The notes under the pieces: generated by a model
Told to the model about the DNA's origin: nothing
The model's database searches: none
What the model saw: the letters and a program-made list of their open reading frames with translations, nothing else
In this document: positions 1 through 5,302 of the stretch, in pieces
Layout: every line of letters starts with the position of its first letter
How positions within the stretch are numbered: the first letter of the stretch is position 1
Origin: CAZLIC01 sp964559535
Lineage (GTDB): Bacteria > Pseudomonadota > Alphaproteobacteria > Rhodobacterales > Rhodobacteraceae
Reading direction: 5' to 3'
NCBI GenBank assembly: GCA_964559535.1
Contig: CAZLIC010000148.1
Location: 1 to 5,525 of the forward strand
Length of the DNA: 5,525 nt
Position numbers and translations under genes: made by a program

Positions 1-60
1 ATCCCATCCCCCCACCACCGCAACCCCCAAAAAACCCATATGCGATTCCCCTGCCCTCGT

Positions 61-82
61 GGGGGAGGGATGGGGTGGGGGG
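61..82 (+). other. Putative G-quadruplex motif, plus strand
   Basis: Four G runs of 5, 3, 4 and 6 bases are separated by loops of 1, 2 and 1 bases (A, AT, T). This satisfies the usual G3+ short-loop quadruplex pattern. Folding is inferred from the pattern only. Confidence 0.5.
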
Positions 83-104
83 CGCGATGCCCGGCCAAAG
101 GCCA

Positions 105-124
105 CCCACCCCCATCCCCTCCCC
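105..124 (-). other. Putative G-quadruplex motif, minus strand
   Basis: On the minus strand, G runs of 4, 4, 5 and 3 bases are separated by loops of 1, 2 and 1 bases, the same A/AT/T loop pattern as the plus-strand motif at 61-82. The G-rich strand here is the same sense as the allE transcript, so any readthrough RNA would carry it about 25 nt past the stop codon. Confidence 0.5.
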
Positions 125-148
125 ACAAGGGGGAGGGGAGGCGCCCCC

Positions 149-979
149 CTACCGCCCCAGCACGCCCCGCAACCGCGCGTGCCGGTTCACATCCTTGTAC
201 AGAAGGTACCGGAACGGCCCCGGCCCGGCGGCATAGCAGGCTTGCGGGCAGTAGGCGCGCAGCCACAGGAAATCGCCCGCCTCGACCTCGACCCAGTCGC
301 GGTTCAGCCGGTACACCGCTTTGCCTTCAAGCACATACAGCCCGTGCTCCATCACATGCGTCTCCTCGAAGGGGATCACGCCCCCCGGCTGGAAGGTGAC
401 GATGTTCACATGCATGTCGTGCGACAGGTCTTCGGGGTTGGCGAAGCGGGTGGTGGCCCAGCGCCCTTCGGTGTCGGGCATCGCCACCGGGGCGATGCTG
501 CGGTCGTTGGTCACGAAGGCGGCGGGGGGCGACAGGCCGGGGCTGGGTTCCCACAGCTTGCGGACCCAGTGGAACCGGGCGGGTTGGTCGCCCTCGGCCA
601 GCAGGGTCCAGGGCGTGGCGGGGGGGATGTAGGCGTAGCCGCCGGCATCAAGGTCATGCGCGCTGTCGCCGATGTGCAGGGTGACAAGGCCCGACTGCAC
701 GAAGATCACATGCTCGGCGCCCGCATCGGGGTCGGGGGCCTCCGATCCGCCGCCGGGGGCAACCTCCATCAGGTACTGGCTGAAGGTCTCCGAAAACCCC
801 GACATCGGCCGCGCGATCAGCCACATCCGCGTGCCGCGCCAGCCGGGCAGGAACGACGTCACGATGTCGGAAAAGCAGCCCCTCGGGATCACCGCATAGG
901 CCTCGGTGAACACCGCGCGCTGGGTGTGCAGGGCGGTCTGCGGCGGCAGGCCGCCGGGGGGCGGGGCGTATGGGGTCAT
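149..979 (-). CDS. allE: (S)-ureidoglycine aminohydrolase, two-cupin protein
   Basis: The enzyme hydrolyses (S)-ureidoglycine to (S)-ureidoglycolate and ammonia, the step after allantoate amidohydrolase in ureide catabolism. The 276-residue protein has two cupin halves (about 60-130 and 185-262), the normal build and length for this family. The C-terminal cupin carries the Mn-binding set E206, H208, H212 and Q246 (motifs EETHVMEHG and CPQACY). Their spacing (2, 4, 34) matches the ligands I recall for the plant enzyme (E235, H237, H241, Q275). The start ATG overlaps the stop of the upstream puuE-uraD gene as ATGA, indicating one operon and probable translational coupling. The protein ends in TAG at 149-151. 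The older family name is YlbA/glyoxylate-induced protein. There is no signal peptide, so it is cytoplasmic. Identification is strong; activity is inferred. Confidence 0.93.
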   Translation of the reverse strand: MTPYAPPPGGLPPQTALHTQRAVFTEAYAVIPRGCFSDIVTSFLPGWRGTRMWLIARPMSGFSETFSQYLMEVAPGGGSEAPDPDAGAEHVIFVQSGLVTLHIGDSAHDLDAGGYAYIPPATPWTLLAEGDQPARFHWVRKLWEPSPGLSPPAAFVTNDRSIAPVAMPDTEGRWATTRFANPEDLSHDMHVNIVTFQPGGVIPFEETHVMEHGLYVLEGKAVYRLNRDWVEVEAGDFLWLRAYCPQACYAAGPGPFRYLLYKDVNRHARLRGVLGR

Positions 980-2388
980 GGCAGAAGGCCCTTCAGGCGC
1001 AGTTCGGCGATGCGTTCCACCTGCGCGCAGGCGGTGGCGAATTCGGTGGCGGTGTCGTGGCCGGTGCGGGTGTGGAAGGCCCGCAGGATGCTGTCCTTGG
1101 TGTGGTCGCGCACGGCGATGATGAAGGGGAAGCCGTGCCTTTCGACATATTGCGCGTTCAGCCGCTGGAAATTGGTGCGCTCCTCATCGGTCAGCGCGTC
1201 CAGCGCGGCGCTGGCCTGTTCGGCGGTGCTGTCGGCCGTCAGGCGCCGCGCCTGTGCCAGCTTCCCGGCAAGGTCGGGGTGGGCGCGCAGCACGGCCAGC
1301 CGTTCCTCGGGCGTGGCGCTGCGGAACACGCGGCACAGCGCGTTGTGCAGGCCCACGGCAGCGTCATGCGCGGGGCCAAGCTCCAGCGCCCAGGCGCGTT
1401 CGGCGATCCAGGGCGAATGCTCGAAGATGCCACCGAAAAACGTGACGAAACGGTCGCGCGACAACTGCGACGGCCGCATCCGGCGTTGCGGCGGATGGCG
1501 GGCCGCCCAGTGCGCCGCGATCTGGCCGCGGGCGGCGAACCAGGCGCCCCCCTTCTGCGCGGCGTGGTCCAGGAACCGCACCAGCCCCGCCGCCTTCCCC
1601 GGCCGCCCGACCAGCCGACAATGCAGGCCGACCGAAAACATTCGCCCGCCCTCGGCGTGAAGCGCGTCATAGGTATCAATCAGATAGTCGCCGAAGTCGC
1701 GCCCCGTCACCCAGCCGGGCGCGGTGGCAAAGCGCATGTCGTTGGCTTCCAGCGTATAGGGGATCACCAGCTGGTCACGGTCCCCCACGGCCATCCAATA
1801 GGGCAGATCATCGTCATAGGTATCGGAAATCCAGTCGAACAGCCCCGTCTCGGCCGTCAGCCGCACCGTGTTCACCGAGCAGCGCCCGGTGTACCAGCCC
1901 CGCGGCGGGGCCCCCACCACCTCGGCATGCAGCCGCACCGCCTCGGCAATCTGCGCGCGCTCCTCGTCCTCGGGCATGTCGCGGTGGTCGACCCACTTCA
2001 GCCCGTGCGAGGCGATCTCCCACCCGGCCGCCTTCATCGCCGCCACCTGCCCCGGTGCCCGCGCCAGAGCGGTGGCCACGCCGTACACCGTGACCGGCAG
2101 CCCCCGCCCGGTGAACAGCCGGTGCAGCCGCCAGAACCCGGCCCGCGCGCCATAGTCATAGACCGATTCCATGTTCCAGTGCCGCATGCCCGGCCAGGGT
2201 GCGGCGCCGGGGATGTCGGACAGGAACGCCTCGGACGCCGCATCGCCGTGCAGGATACTGTTCTCGCCGCCTTCTTCGTAGTTCAGCACCAGGCTGATGG
2301 CGACGCGGGCACCGCCGGGCCACTGCGGATCGGGGGGCGTCGGGCCGTGGCCTTGGAAATCGCGGGGATAGCGGGGGGCGTCTGTCAT
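976..2388 (-). CDS. puuE: Bifunctional allantoinase (PuuE) / OHCU decarboxylase (UraD) fusion
   Basis: This 470-residue protein joins two enzymes. Residues 1 to about 302 are PuuE allantoinase of the polysaccharide-deacetylase fold, which opens allantoin to allantoate; motifs include LNYEEGGE (35-42), EIASHGLKW (124-132), GWYTGRCS (164-171) and FSVGLHCRLVGRPGK (251-265). PuuE enzymes are described as metal-independent analogues of classical allantoinase. Residues about 304-470 are OHCU decarboxylase, which makes (S)-allantoin; it shows AHPDLAGK (369-376, with the expected catalytic His370), STAEQ (387-391, Glu390) and GFPFIIAVR (419-427). Free-standing PuuE is about 300 residues and UraD about 165, so both look complete. 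The ATG at 2388 is the earliest possible start, since an in-frame TAG lies at 2398-2400. No Shine-Dalgarno is visible. The stop overlaps the allE start. The fused order puts the later pathway step first. Both activities are inferred. Confidence 0.93.
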   Translation of the reverse strand: MTDAPRYPRDFQGHGPTPPDPQWPGGARVAISLVLNYEEGGENSILHGDAASEAFLSDIPGAAPWPGMRHWNMESVYDYGARAGFWRLHRLFTGRGLPVTVYGVATALARAPGQVAAMKAAGWEIASHGLKWVDHRDMPEDEERAQIAEAVRLHAEVVGAPPRGWYTGRCSVNTVRLTAETGLFDWISDTYDDDLPYWMAVGDRDQLVIPYTLEANDMRFATAPGWVTGRDFGDYLIDTYDALHAEGGRMFSVGLHCRLVGRPGKAAGLVRFLDHAAQKGGAWFAARGQIAAHWAARHPPQRRMRPSQLSRDRFVTFFGGIFEHSPWIAERAWALELGPAHDAAVGLHNALCRVFRSATPEERLAVLRAHPDLAGKLAQARRLTADSTAEQASAALDALTDEERTNFQRLNAQYVERHGFPFIIAVRDHTKDSILRAFHTRTGHDTATEFATACAQVERIAELRLKGLLP

Positions 2389-2419
2389 GGTGGCAGGCTA
2401 GGACAGCCGGTCTTGCCCC

Positions 2420-2449
2420 GCCATAGCGAATTGGCAGAAGGTGCTTCAA
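2420..2449 (-). promoter_or_regulatory. Possible promoter of puuE-allE
   Basis: On the minus strand, TTGAAG (2444-2449) and TATGGC (2420-2425) are separated by 18 bp, a sigma-70-like layout ending 31 nt upstream of the puuE start codon. The -10 box matches the consensus at only three of six positions, so this is a weak call based on position and spacing. Confidence 0.3.
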
Positions 2450-2452
2450 CCG

Positions 2453-2471
2453 CACGCGGGGTCACGCGGGG
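2453..2471. repeat. Tandem 9-bp direct repeat in the puuE/uraH divergent intergenic region
   Basis: CACGCGGGG occurs at 2453-2461 and again at 2463-2471, a 10-bp period close to one helical turn. It lies between the divergent ureide genes, so it could be a tandem regulator-binding site. In such GC-rich DNA it could also be chance. A second pair, GGCAGGCT at 2392-2399 and 2483-2490, flanks it. Confidence 0.3.
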
Positions 2472-2501
2472 GCGAAGGCTGCGGCAGGCTGGGCACGAAA
2501 C

Positions 2502-2506
2502 GGAGG
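2502..2506 (+). promoter_or_regulatory. Ribosome binding site of uraH
   Basis: GGAGG sits 5 nt before the ATG at 2512. It decides the start inside a much longer open frame that runs in from about 970. The conserved N-terminus LSTHVLD begins four residues after this ATG, in agreement. Confidence 0.8.
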
Positions 2507-2511
2507 CGACA

Positions 2512-2868
2512 ATGGCAGGACGGCTTTCCACCCATGTGCTGGATACGGCAAGGGGCCGCCCCGCGGCCGGCGTGAACATCGCGCTGTACCGCATCAGCGG
2601 GCAAAGCCACCGCAAGATCGCCGAGGCGGTGACCAACGCCGACGGCCGCACCGACGCGCCGCTGCTGACGGGGGATGCGCTGAAGGAAGGGGCGTACGAA
2701 CTGGTGTTCTTCGCGGGCGACTACCTGCGCGGCAGCGGGCAGGCGGGTGACGGCACCTTGTTCCTCGACCAGATCCCGATCCGCTTCGGTGTGCCCGATT
2801 CGGATGCGCACTATCACGTGCCGCTGCTGCTGTCGCCCTTCGGGTACTCGACGTATCGGGGCAGTTGA
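2512..2868 (+). CDS. uraH: 5-hydroxyisourate hydrolase (transthyretin-like protein)
   Basis: UraH/PucM hydrolyses 5-hydroxyisourate, the product of urate oxidation, to OHCU, which is the substrate of the UraD domain encoded divergently next door. The protein is 118 residues, the usual size for bacterial members without a periplasmic signal. Family signatures are present: LSTHVLDTARGRPAAG (5-20, catalytic His8), DGRTDAP (44-50, Arg46), HYHVPLLLSP (100-109, His100 and His102) and the diagnostic C-terminal YRGS (115-118). The start at 2512 is fixed by a GGAGG site and by these motifs; the open frame extending upstream is antisense shadow of puuE-uraD. The gene is transcribed away from puuE-uraD across a 123-bp gap and ends 4 bp short of the convergent transporter gene. 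Absence of a signal peptide implies a cytoplasmic enzyme. Confidence 0.95.
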   Translation: MAGRLSTHVLDTARGRPAAGVNIALYRISGQSHRKIAEAVTNADGRTDAPLLTGDALKEGAYELVFFAGDYLRGSGQAGDGTLFLDQIPIRFGVPDSDAHYHVPLLLSPFGYSTYRGS

Positions 2869-2872
2869 GCGG

Positions 2873-3721
2873 TCACCGTCGGCCACGCACCGCCACCACC
2901 ACACCGCCCAGGATCAGCGCCGAGGCCGCGGCAAAGCGCCAGCCGGGCGTCTCGGCCAGCAGGATCAGCCCGCCTGCCGCCGTGATCAGCGGCACCGTCA
3001 GCTGCGCCACGGCGGCGCGCGCGGCGCCCAGTTGCGGCAGCACCGCGTACCACAGCACATAGCCCAGCCCCGAGGTCACCGCGCCGGACAGAACCGCCAG
3101 CCCCACCCCGGCGGGCGCTGCATCAGCGGACAATGGCATGGCCAGCCAGACCGCCCCGGCCAACGGCACCGACAGGATGAAGTTCCACGCCGTCGCGCCC
3201 AGCGGGTCGGTGGTGCCGCGCGCCGACAGGGCATAGGCACCCCAGCCGACCCCGGCCACGGCCATCAGCCCCGCGTGCCAGCCGCTGACGGCACTGCCGC
3301 CCACCGGTAGCAGCAGCAGCACAAGCCCGGCAAAGGCCAGCCCCGCCCCCACCCAGCGCATCGATGGTACCGGCTCCTTCAGGGCCACGGCCCCGGCAAA
3401 CAGCGTCACCTGCACCATGCCGAACAGGATCAGCGCACCGGTCCCGGCATCAAGCTGCGCATAGGCCAGCGAGAAGCCGAACAGATAGACGGTCAGCGAC
3501 ACGACCCCGGCCAGCCGTCCGGCGTGCCCCGGCCAGACGGTCCGGCGGGTCCGCCACCGCCGCACCGCCACCAACGCGCCCAAAAGCGCGGCACCCGCCA
3601 TCACGCGGACCACGGCAAAACCGGCCCCGTCGATCATCCCGCCCCCCACCGCCATTCGGTTCAGGACCGAGTTTCCGGCAAAGGCCGTCATGGTGAGGGC
3701 GGTCAGCAAGAGAAGGCGCAT
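2873..3721 (-). CDS. DMT-superfamily transporter, EamA type
   Basis: This is a 282-residue integral membrane protein with about ten hydrophobic segments arranged as two EamA repeats, the usual size and layout of drug/metabolite transporters. Repeat one covers about 1-139 and ends in a typical ALKEPVPSMRWVGAGLAF hinge and helix (113-130). Repeat two covers about 148-278 and contains GLGYVLWYAVLPQLGAARAA (218-237) and the second LLAETPGWRFAAASALILGG stretch (254-273). The substrate cannot be read from the sequence. The start at 3721 is preferred over an upstream in-frame ATG at 3808 because AAGGAA (complement of 3727-3732) precedes it and the extra 29 residues are Arg-rich and unlike a membrane protein N-terminus. 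It follows the tetR-like gene on the same strand after a gap of over 150 bp with no clear promoter or terminator, and is convergent with uraH. A role in ureide export or uptake would be speculation. Confidence 0.88.
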   Translation of the reverse strand: MRLLLLTALTMTAFAGNSVLNRMAVGGGMIDGAGFAVVRVMAGAALLGALVAVRRWRTRRTVWPGHAGRLAGVVSLTVYLFGFSLAYAQLDAGTGALILFGMVQVTLFAGAVALKEPVPSMRWVGAGLAFAGLVLLLLPVGGSAVSGWHAGLMAVAGVGWGAYALSARGTTDPLGATAWNFILSVPLAGAVWLAMPLSADAAPAGVGLAVLSGAVTSGLGYVLWYAVLPQLGAARAAVAQLTVPLITAAGGLILLAETPGWRFAAASALILGGVVVAVRGRR

Positions 3722-3726
3722 GTCTG

Positions 3727-3732
3727 TTCCTT
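3727..3732 (-). promoter_or_regulatory. Ribosome binding site of the EamA transporter
   Basis: AAGGAA on the minus strand lies 5 nt before the ATG at 3719-3721 and supports that start over the longer frame opening at 3808. Confidence 0.65.
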
Positions 3733-3878
3733 GGGGACGGGCGGGTGCCCGATGCACACAGGTTCGCCGGGGCCCCGCATGCCGTTTCCGTGCCTGCCGC
3801 AACGTCACGGCCGAAGGGCAAGTCCCGTTGCCGCCGCAGGTTCCCCGACAACGCGACCGGCGGGCTTTGGCAACTCTG

Positions 3879-4493
3879 TCATCCGCCCGCGCGCGCGTAG
3901 AAGGCGGTGATCACGGCGTCGATTGCCAGGTCCAGCCGGGCCCAGTCTGCGGGGCTGCGCAGCGGCATGGCGGCCAAGGCCCCGCTGGCCGCGGCCGACA
4001 GGACCGCGGCCTCGATGGCGCCGATGACCAGCGCGTGCAGCGCGGCAACGTCAACGCCCTTCGGCGGAGGCGCCAATGGCCGGACACGCGCCAGCCAATC
4101 CTGCAGCTTTTTTCCCCGCGCTTCCGCGTAAGGCTCCATCGTTCCAGCGGGCGCGGCAAGTTCGGCCGCCCGCAACCGGCACAACAGGGGGTCTGTGCGG
4201 CAAGCCGCAAGCAACCCGCGCGCCAAAGACCGCGAAAAACCCGGCCAGTCGGCGGCAGGCTCGGCCAGTTCTGCCGCAAGTGACGCCTGCAATCGCGCCG
4301 CCACCACCTCGCCCAACGCGCGCTGTACACCTTCGGCGCCACCAAAGTAGCGGTAGATCAATTGCTTGTCGCAACCCGCTGCCTTTGCCAGCGCGTTCAC
4401 GCCCAGCGCCGCCGCGCCCTCGTCCACAACGATCCGCGCCGCAGCGTCCAGCACCCGCGCCGTCGTCGCATCCCGGTCTCGCCTGACGTCCAT
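3879..4493 (-). CDS. TetR/AcrR-family transcriptional regulator
   Basis: This 204-residue protein has the one-component TetR layout. The N-terminal DNA-binding domain (about 8-60) has the helix-turn-helix in ALGVNALAKAAGCDKQLIYRYFG-type sequence; AKAAGCDKQLIYRYFGG (36-52) is the recognition part. The ligand-binding C-terminal half (about 65-204) is variable and unassigned. Of two possible ATGs, 4493 is chosen because GGCGGGG lies 6 nt upstream; 4499 (two residues longer) is also possible. The open frame reaches back to 4637, but that would run through the operator region and into the divergent gene. The 103-bp gap to that gene holds three 16-bp palindromes, so the protein probably represses both itself and the membrane protein at 4597-5250. 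The inducer is unknown. Identification to family is firm; the target assignment is inferred from position. Confidence 0.9.
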   Translation of the reverse strand: MDVRRDRDATTARVLDAAARIVVDEGAAALGVNALAKAAGCDKQLIYRYFGGAEGVQRALGEVVAARLQASLAAELAEPAADWPGFSRSLARGLLAACRTDPLLCRLRAAELAAPAGTMEPYAEARGKKLQDWLARVRPLAPPPKGVDVAALHALVIGAIEAAVLSAAASGALAAMPLRSPADWARLDLAIDAVITAFYARAGG

Positions 4494-4509
4494 TGCCATC
4501 CCCGCCGAT

Positions 4510-4525
4510 GTCACTCTTCGGTGAT
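4510..4525. promoter_or_regulatory. Operator-like palindrome, site 1 (degenerate)
   Basis: GTCACTCTTCGGTGAT is a diverged copy of GTCACC-N4-GGTGAC: the arms disagree at two of six positions. Its position, 17 bp upstream of the tetR-type start and over that gene's likely promoter, suggests autoregulation. Confidence 0.65.
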
Positions 4526-4550
4526 AAACTGCTTGACATAAGTCACCCAA
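4523..4550 (-). promoter_or_regulatory. Possible promoter of the TetR-type gene
   Basis: On the minus strand, TTGGGT (4545-4550) and TTTATC (4523-4528) are 16 bp apart. Both boxes are weak. If real, site 2 covers the -35 and site 1 covers part of the -10 and the start of transcription. Confidence 0.25.
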
Positions 4551-4561
4551 TGGTGACAAGA
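4533..4561 (+). promoter_or_regulatory. Promoter of the DUF4386-like membrane protein gene
   Basis: A perfect TTGACA -35 box lies at 4533-4538. At 17 bp spacing the -10 position (4556-4561) reads ACAAGA, a poor match, so the -10 call is uncertain. The spacer contains operator site 2 and the predicted transcription start falls in site 3, as expected for a repressible promoter. Confidence 0.5.
4542..4557. promoter_or_regulatory. Operator-like palindrome, site 2 (perfect arms)
   Basis: GTCACC-CAAT-GGTGAC is a perfect 6-4-6 palindrome. It fills the spacer between the -35 and -10 positions of the plus-strand promoter, a typical place for TetR-family occlusion of RNA polymerase. Confidence 0.8.
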
Positions 4562-4565
4562 GAAC

Positions 4566-4581
4566 GTCACCTACCGGTGAC
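4566..4581. promoter_or_regulatory. Operator-like palindrome, site 3 (perfect arms)
   Basis: GTCACC-TACC-GGTGAC is a second perfect 6-4-6 palindrome with a different core. Its centre is 24 bp from site 2 and it lies at the predicted transcription start, ending just before the Shine-Dalgarno AAGGA at 4584-4588. Confidence 0.8.
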
Positions 4582-4596
4582 AAAAGGAACCACACG

Positions 4597-5250
4597 ATGC
4601 CACCCATCGCAACCAGGCTGCTCGGTGCGGCCAGCATCGGCCAGGCGCTGTACTACAATGCCGCTTTTGCCGTACTCGCGGCCCGCTTCGACTATCCCGA
4701 CATCCTGCGCCAGCCGGTGCCCGAGGTGATGGCACGTTTTGCCGCGGGCGGCGCAGGGTTGATCCTTGCCTGGTATGCATTGGCCTTTGCCGCGATGCTG
4801 ATGGTGCCACTGTCGCTGGCGCTGGCCCTGCGCGGCCCGTCCGTCACCCCAGGGCGAATCGCCGCGGCCATCCTCGGGGCGCTGGCCGGAACCGTTCAGG
4901 CCATGGGTCTCTTGCGCTGGGTGACGGCGGTTCCGGCGCTGGCTGAACTCGGGCCCGACGCGGCACCCGCCTTTGTTGCGCTGCACCAGTGGGGCGGCGT
5001 CGGCATCGGCGAGCACCTTGGCTTCCTGTTCACGGCCGGTTTCCTGCTGACCATGGCCGCCATCGACCGGGCCCGTCTTCCCGCCCTCATTGCCATCATG
5101 GCCGCATGTCTGATGGTGCTCGGCGCGGCGGAAGGTCCGGTCCTGGCGCTTGGCGCCAATGGCGAACCCTTCGGCCTTGCCGCCGTGGCAGGCTACCTCG
5201 GGTTCTCGCTGTGGCTGATCGTGACCGGGCTGCGGCTGATCCGCATGTGA
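4597..5250 (+). CDS. Multi-pass membrane protein, DUF4386-like
   Basis: This 217-residue protein has about six hydrophobic segments (roughly 7-28, 51-79, 86-108, 135-154, 161-184 and 193-213) and short polar links. Conserved-looking pieces are FDYPDILRQP (31-40), VMARFAAGG (44-52) with LAWYALAF (57-64), and the loop-helix HQWGGVGIGEHLGFLFTAG (130-148). The pattern resembles the DUF4386 family of bacterial membrane proteins of unknown function; this is from memory of the family and is moderately sure. No catalytic or transport signature is visible. The ATG at 4597 has AAGGA 8 nt upstream. It is divergent from the TetR-type gene and its promoter is covered by three palindromes, so expression is probably induced when the regulator binds a ligand. 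Its stop codon abuts the groEL terminator. A role in the response to a small molecule is only an inference from regulation. Confidence 0.75.
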   Translation: MPPIATRLLGAASIGQALYYNAAFAVLAARFDYPDILRQPVPEVMARFAAGGAGLILAWYALAFAAMLMVPLSLALALRGPSVTPGRIAAAILGALAGTVQAMGLLRWVTAVPALAELGPDAAPAFVALHQWGGVGIGEHLGFLFTAGFLLTMAAIDRARLPALIAIMAACLMVLGAAEGPVLALGANGEPFGLAAVAGYLGFSLWLIVTGLRLIRM

Positions 5251-5274
5251 AAAAGGGCGCCCCGCAGGGCGCCC
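5250..5274 (-). terminator. Intrinsic terminator of groEL
   Basis: GGGCGCCC at 5255-5262 pairs with the identical, self-complementary GGGCGCCC at 5267-5274 around a 4-nt loop. Read on the minus strand, the stem is followed directly by five T residues (complement of 5250-5254), the classical form. On the plus strand only CTTCCC follows, so it is a weaker terminator for the DUF4386-like gene. It lies about 28 nt past the groEL stop. Confidence 0.85.
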
Positions 5275-5302
5275 CTTCCCGAACCAGACCGGGTGGACCC
5301 GA

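Larger units (their letters stand above)
47..140. repeat. Inverted pair of G-rich extragenic palindromic units
   Basis: This gene-free stretch lies just after the allE stop codon. One unit reads on the plus strand at about 47-82 (C-rich arm, TCGT turn, then G runs). A second, very similar unit reads on the minus strand at about 102-140 (C-rich arm, TTGT turn, then G runs). The second unit contains a perfect 10-bp stem, 115-124 with 130-139, around a 5-nt loop. The G arm of the first (61-82) is nearly complementary to the C arm of the second (102-124), so the whole block can also fold as one long hairpin, with a small GGCC-AAA-GGCC hairpin (93-103) inside. The look is that of a dispersed extragenic palindrome of alphaproteobacterial genomes; that family assignment is from memory. 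It might also hinder transcription leaving allE, but no T-tract follows, so it is not a classical terminator. Confidence 0.6.

Noticed and set aside
1..46. Possible gene or RNA at the left edge
   Set aside because: The sequence is C-rich with one A-tract and no ribosome site or codon pattern; too little is visible to call anything.
59..1660. Long plus-strand open frame (533 codons) antisense to allE and puuE-uraD
   Set aside because: It is Arg/Ala/Pro/Gly-rich low-complexity translation without domains, and it is antisense to two genes with clear catalytic motifs. Long antisense frames are common in GC-rich DNA.
970..2511. Extended N-terminus for the uraH frame
   Set aside because: It overlaps puuE-uraD and its control region; the conserved family start and the GGAGG site both place the true start at 2512.
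3722..3808. 29-residue N-terminal extension of the EamA transporter
   Set aside because: It is Arg-rich and non-hydrophobic, and a good ribosome site favours the internal ATG at 3721.
3804..3808. GTCAC half-site upstream of the EamA transporter as a fourth TetR site
   Set aside because: AACGTCAC matches the left flank of site 3, but no GGTGAC partner follows, and a 5-8 bp match is expected by chance.
4510..4581. Three spaced palindromes as a short CRISPR array
   Set aside because: Units are 16 bp with changing cores and spacing of only 8-16 bp, with no cas genes; promoter operators explain them better.
4494..4637. Longer TetR-type protein starting at 4637
   Set aside because: The added stretch would read through the operator palindromes and the start of the divergent gene; TetR proteins normally begin shortly before the DNA-binding domain.
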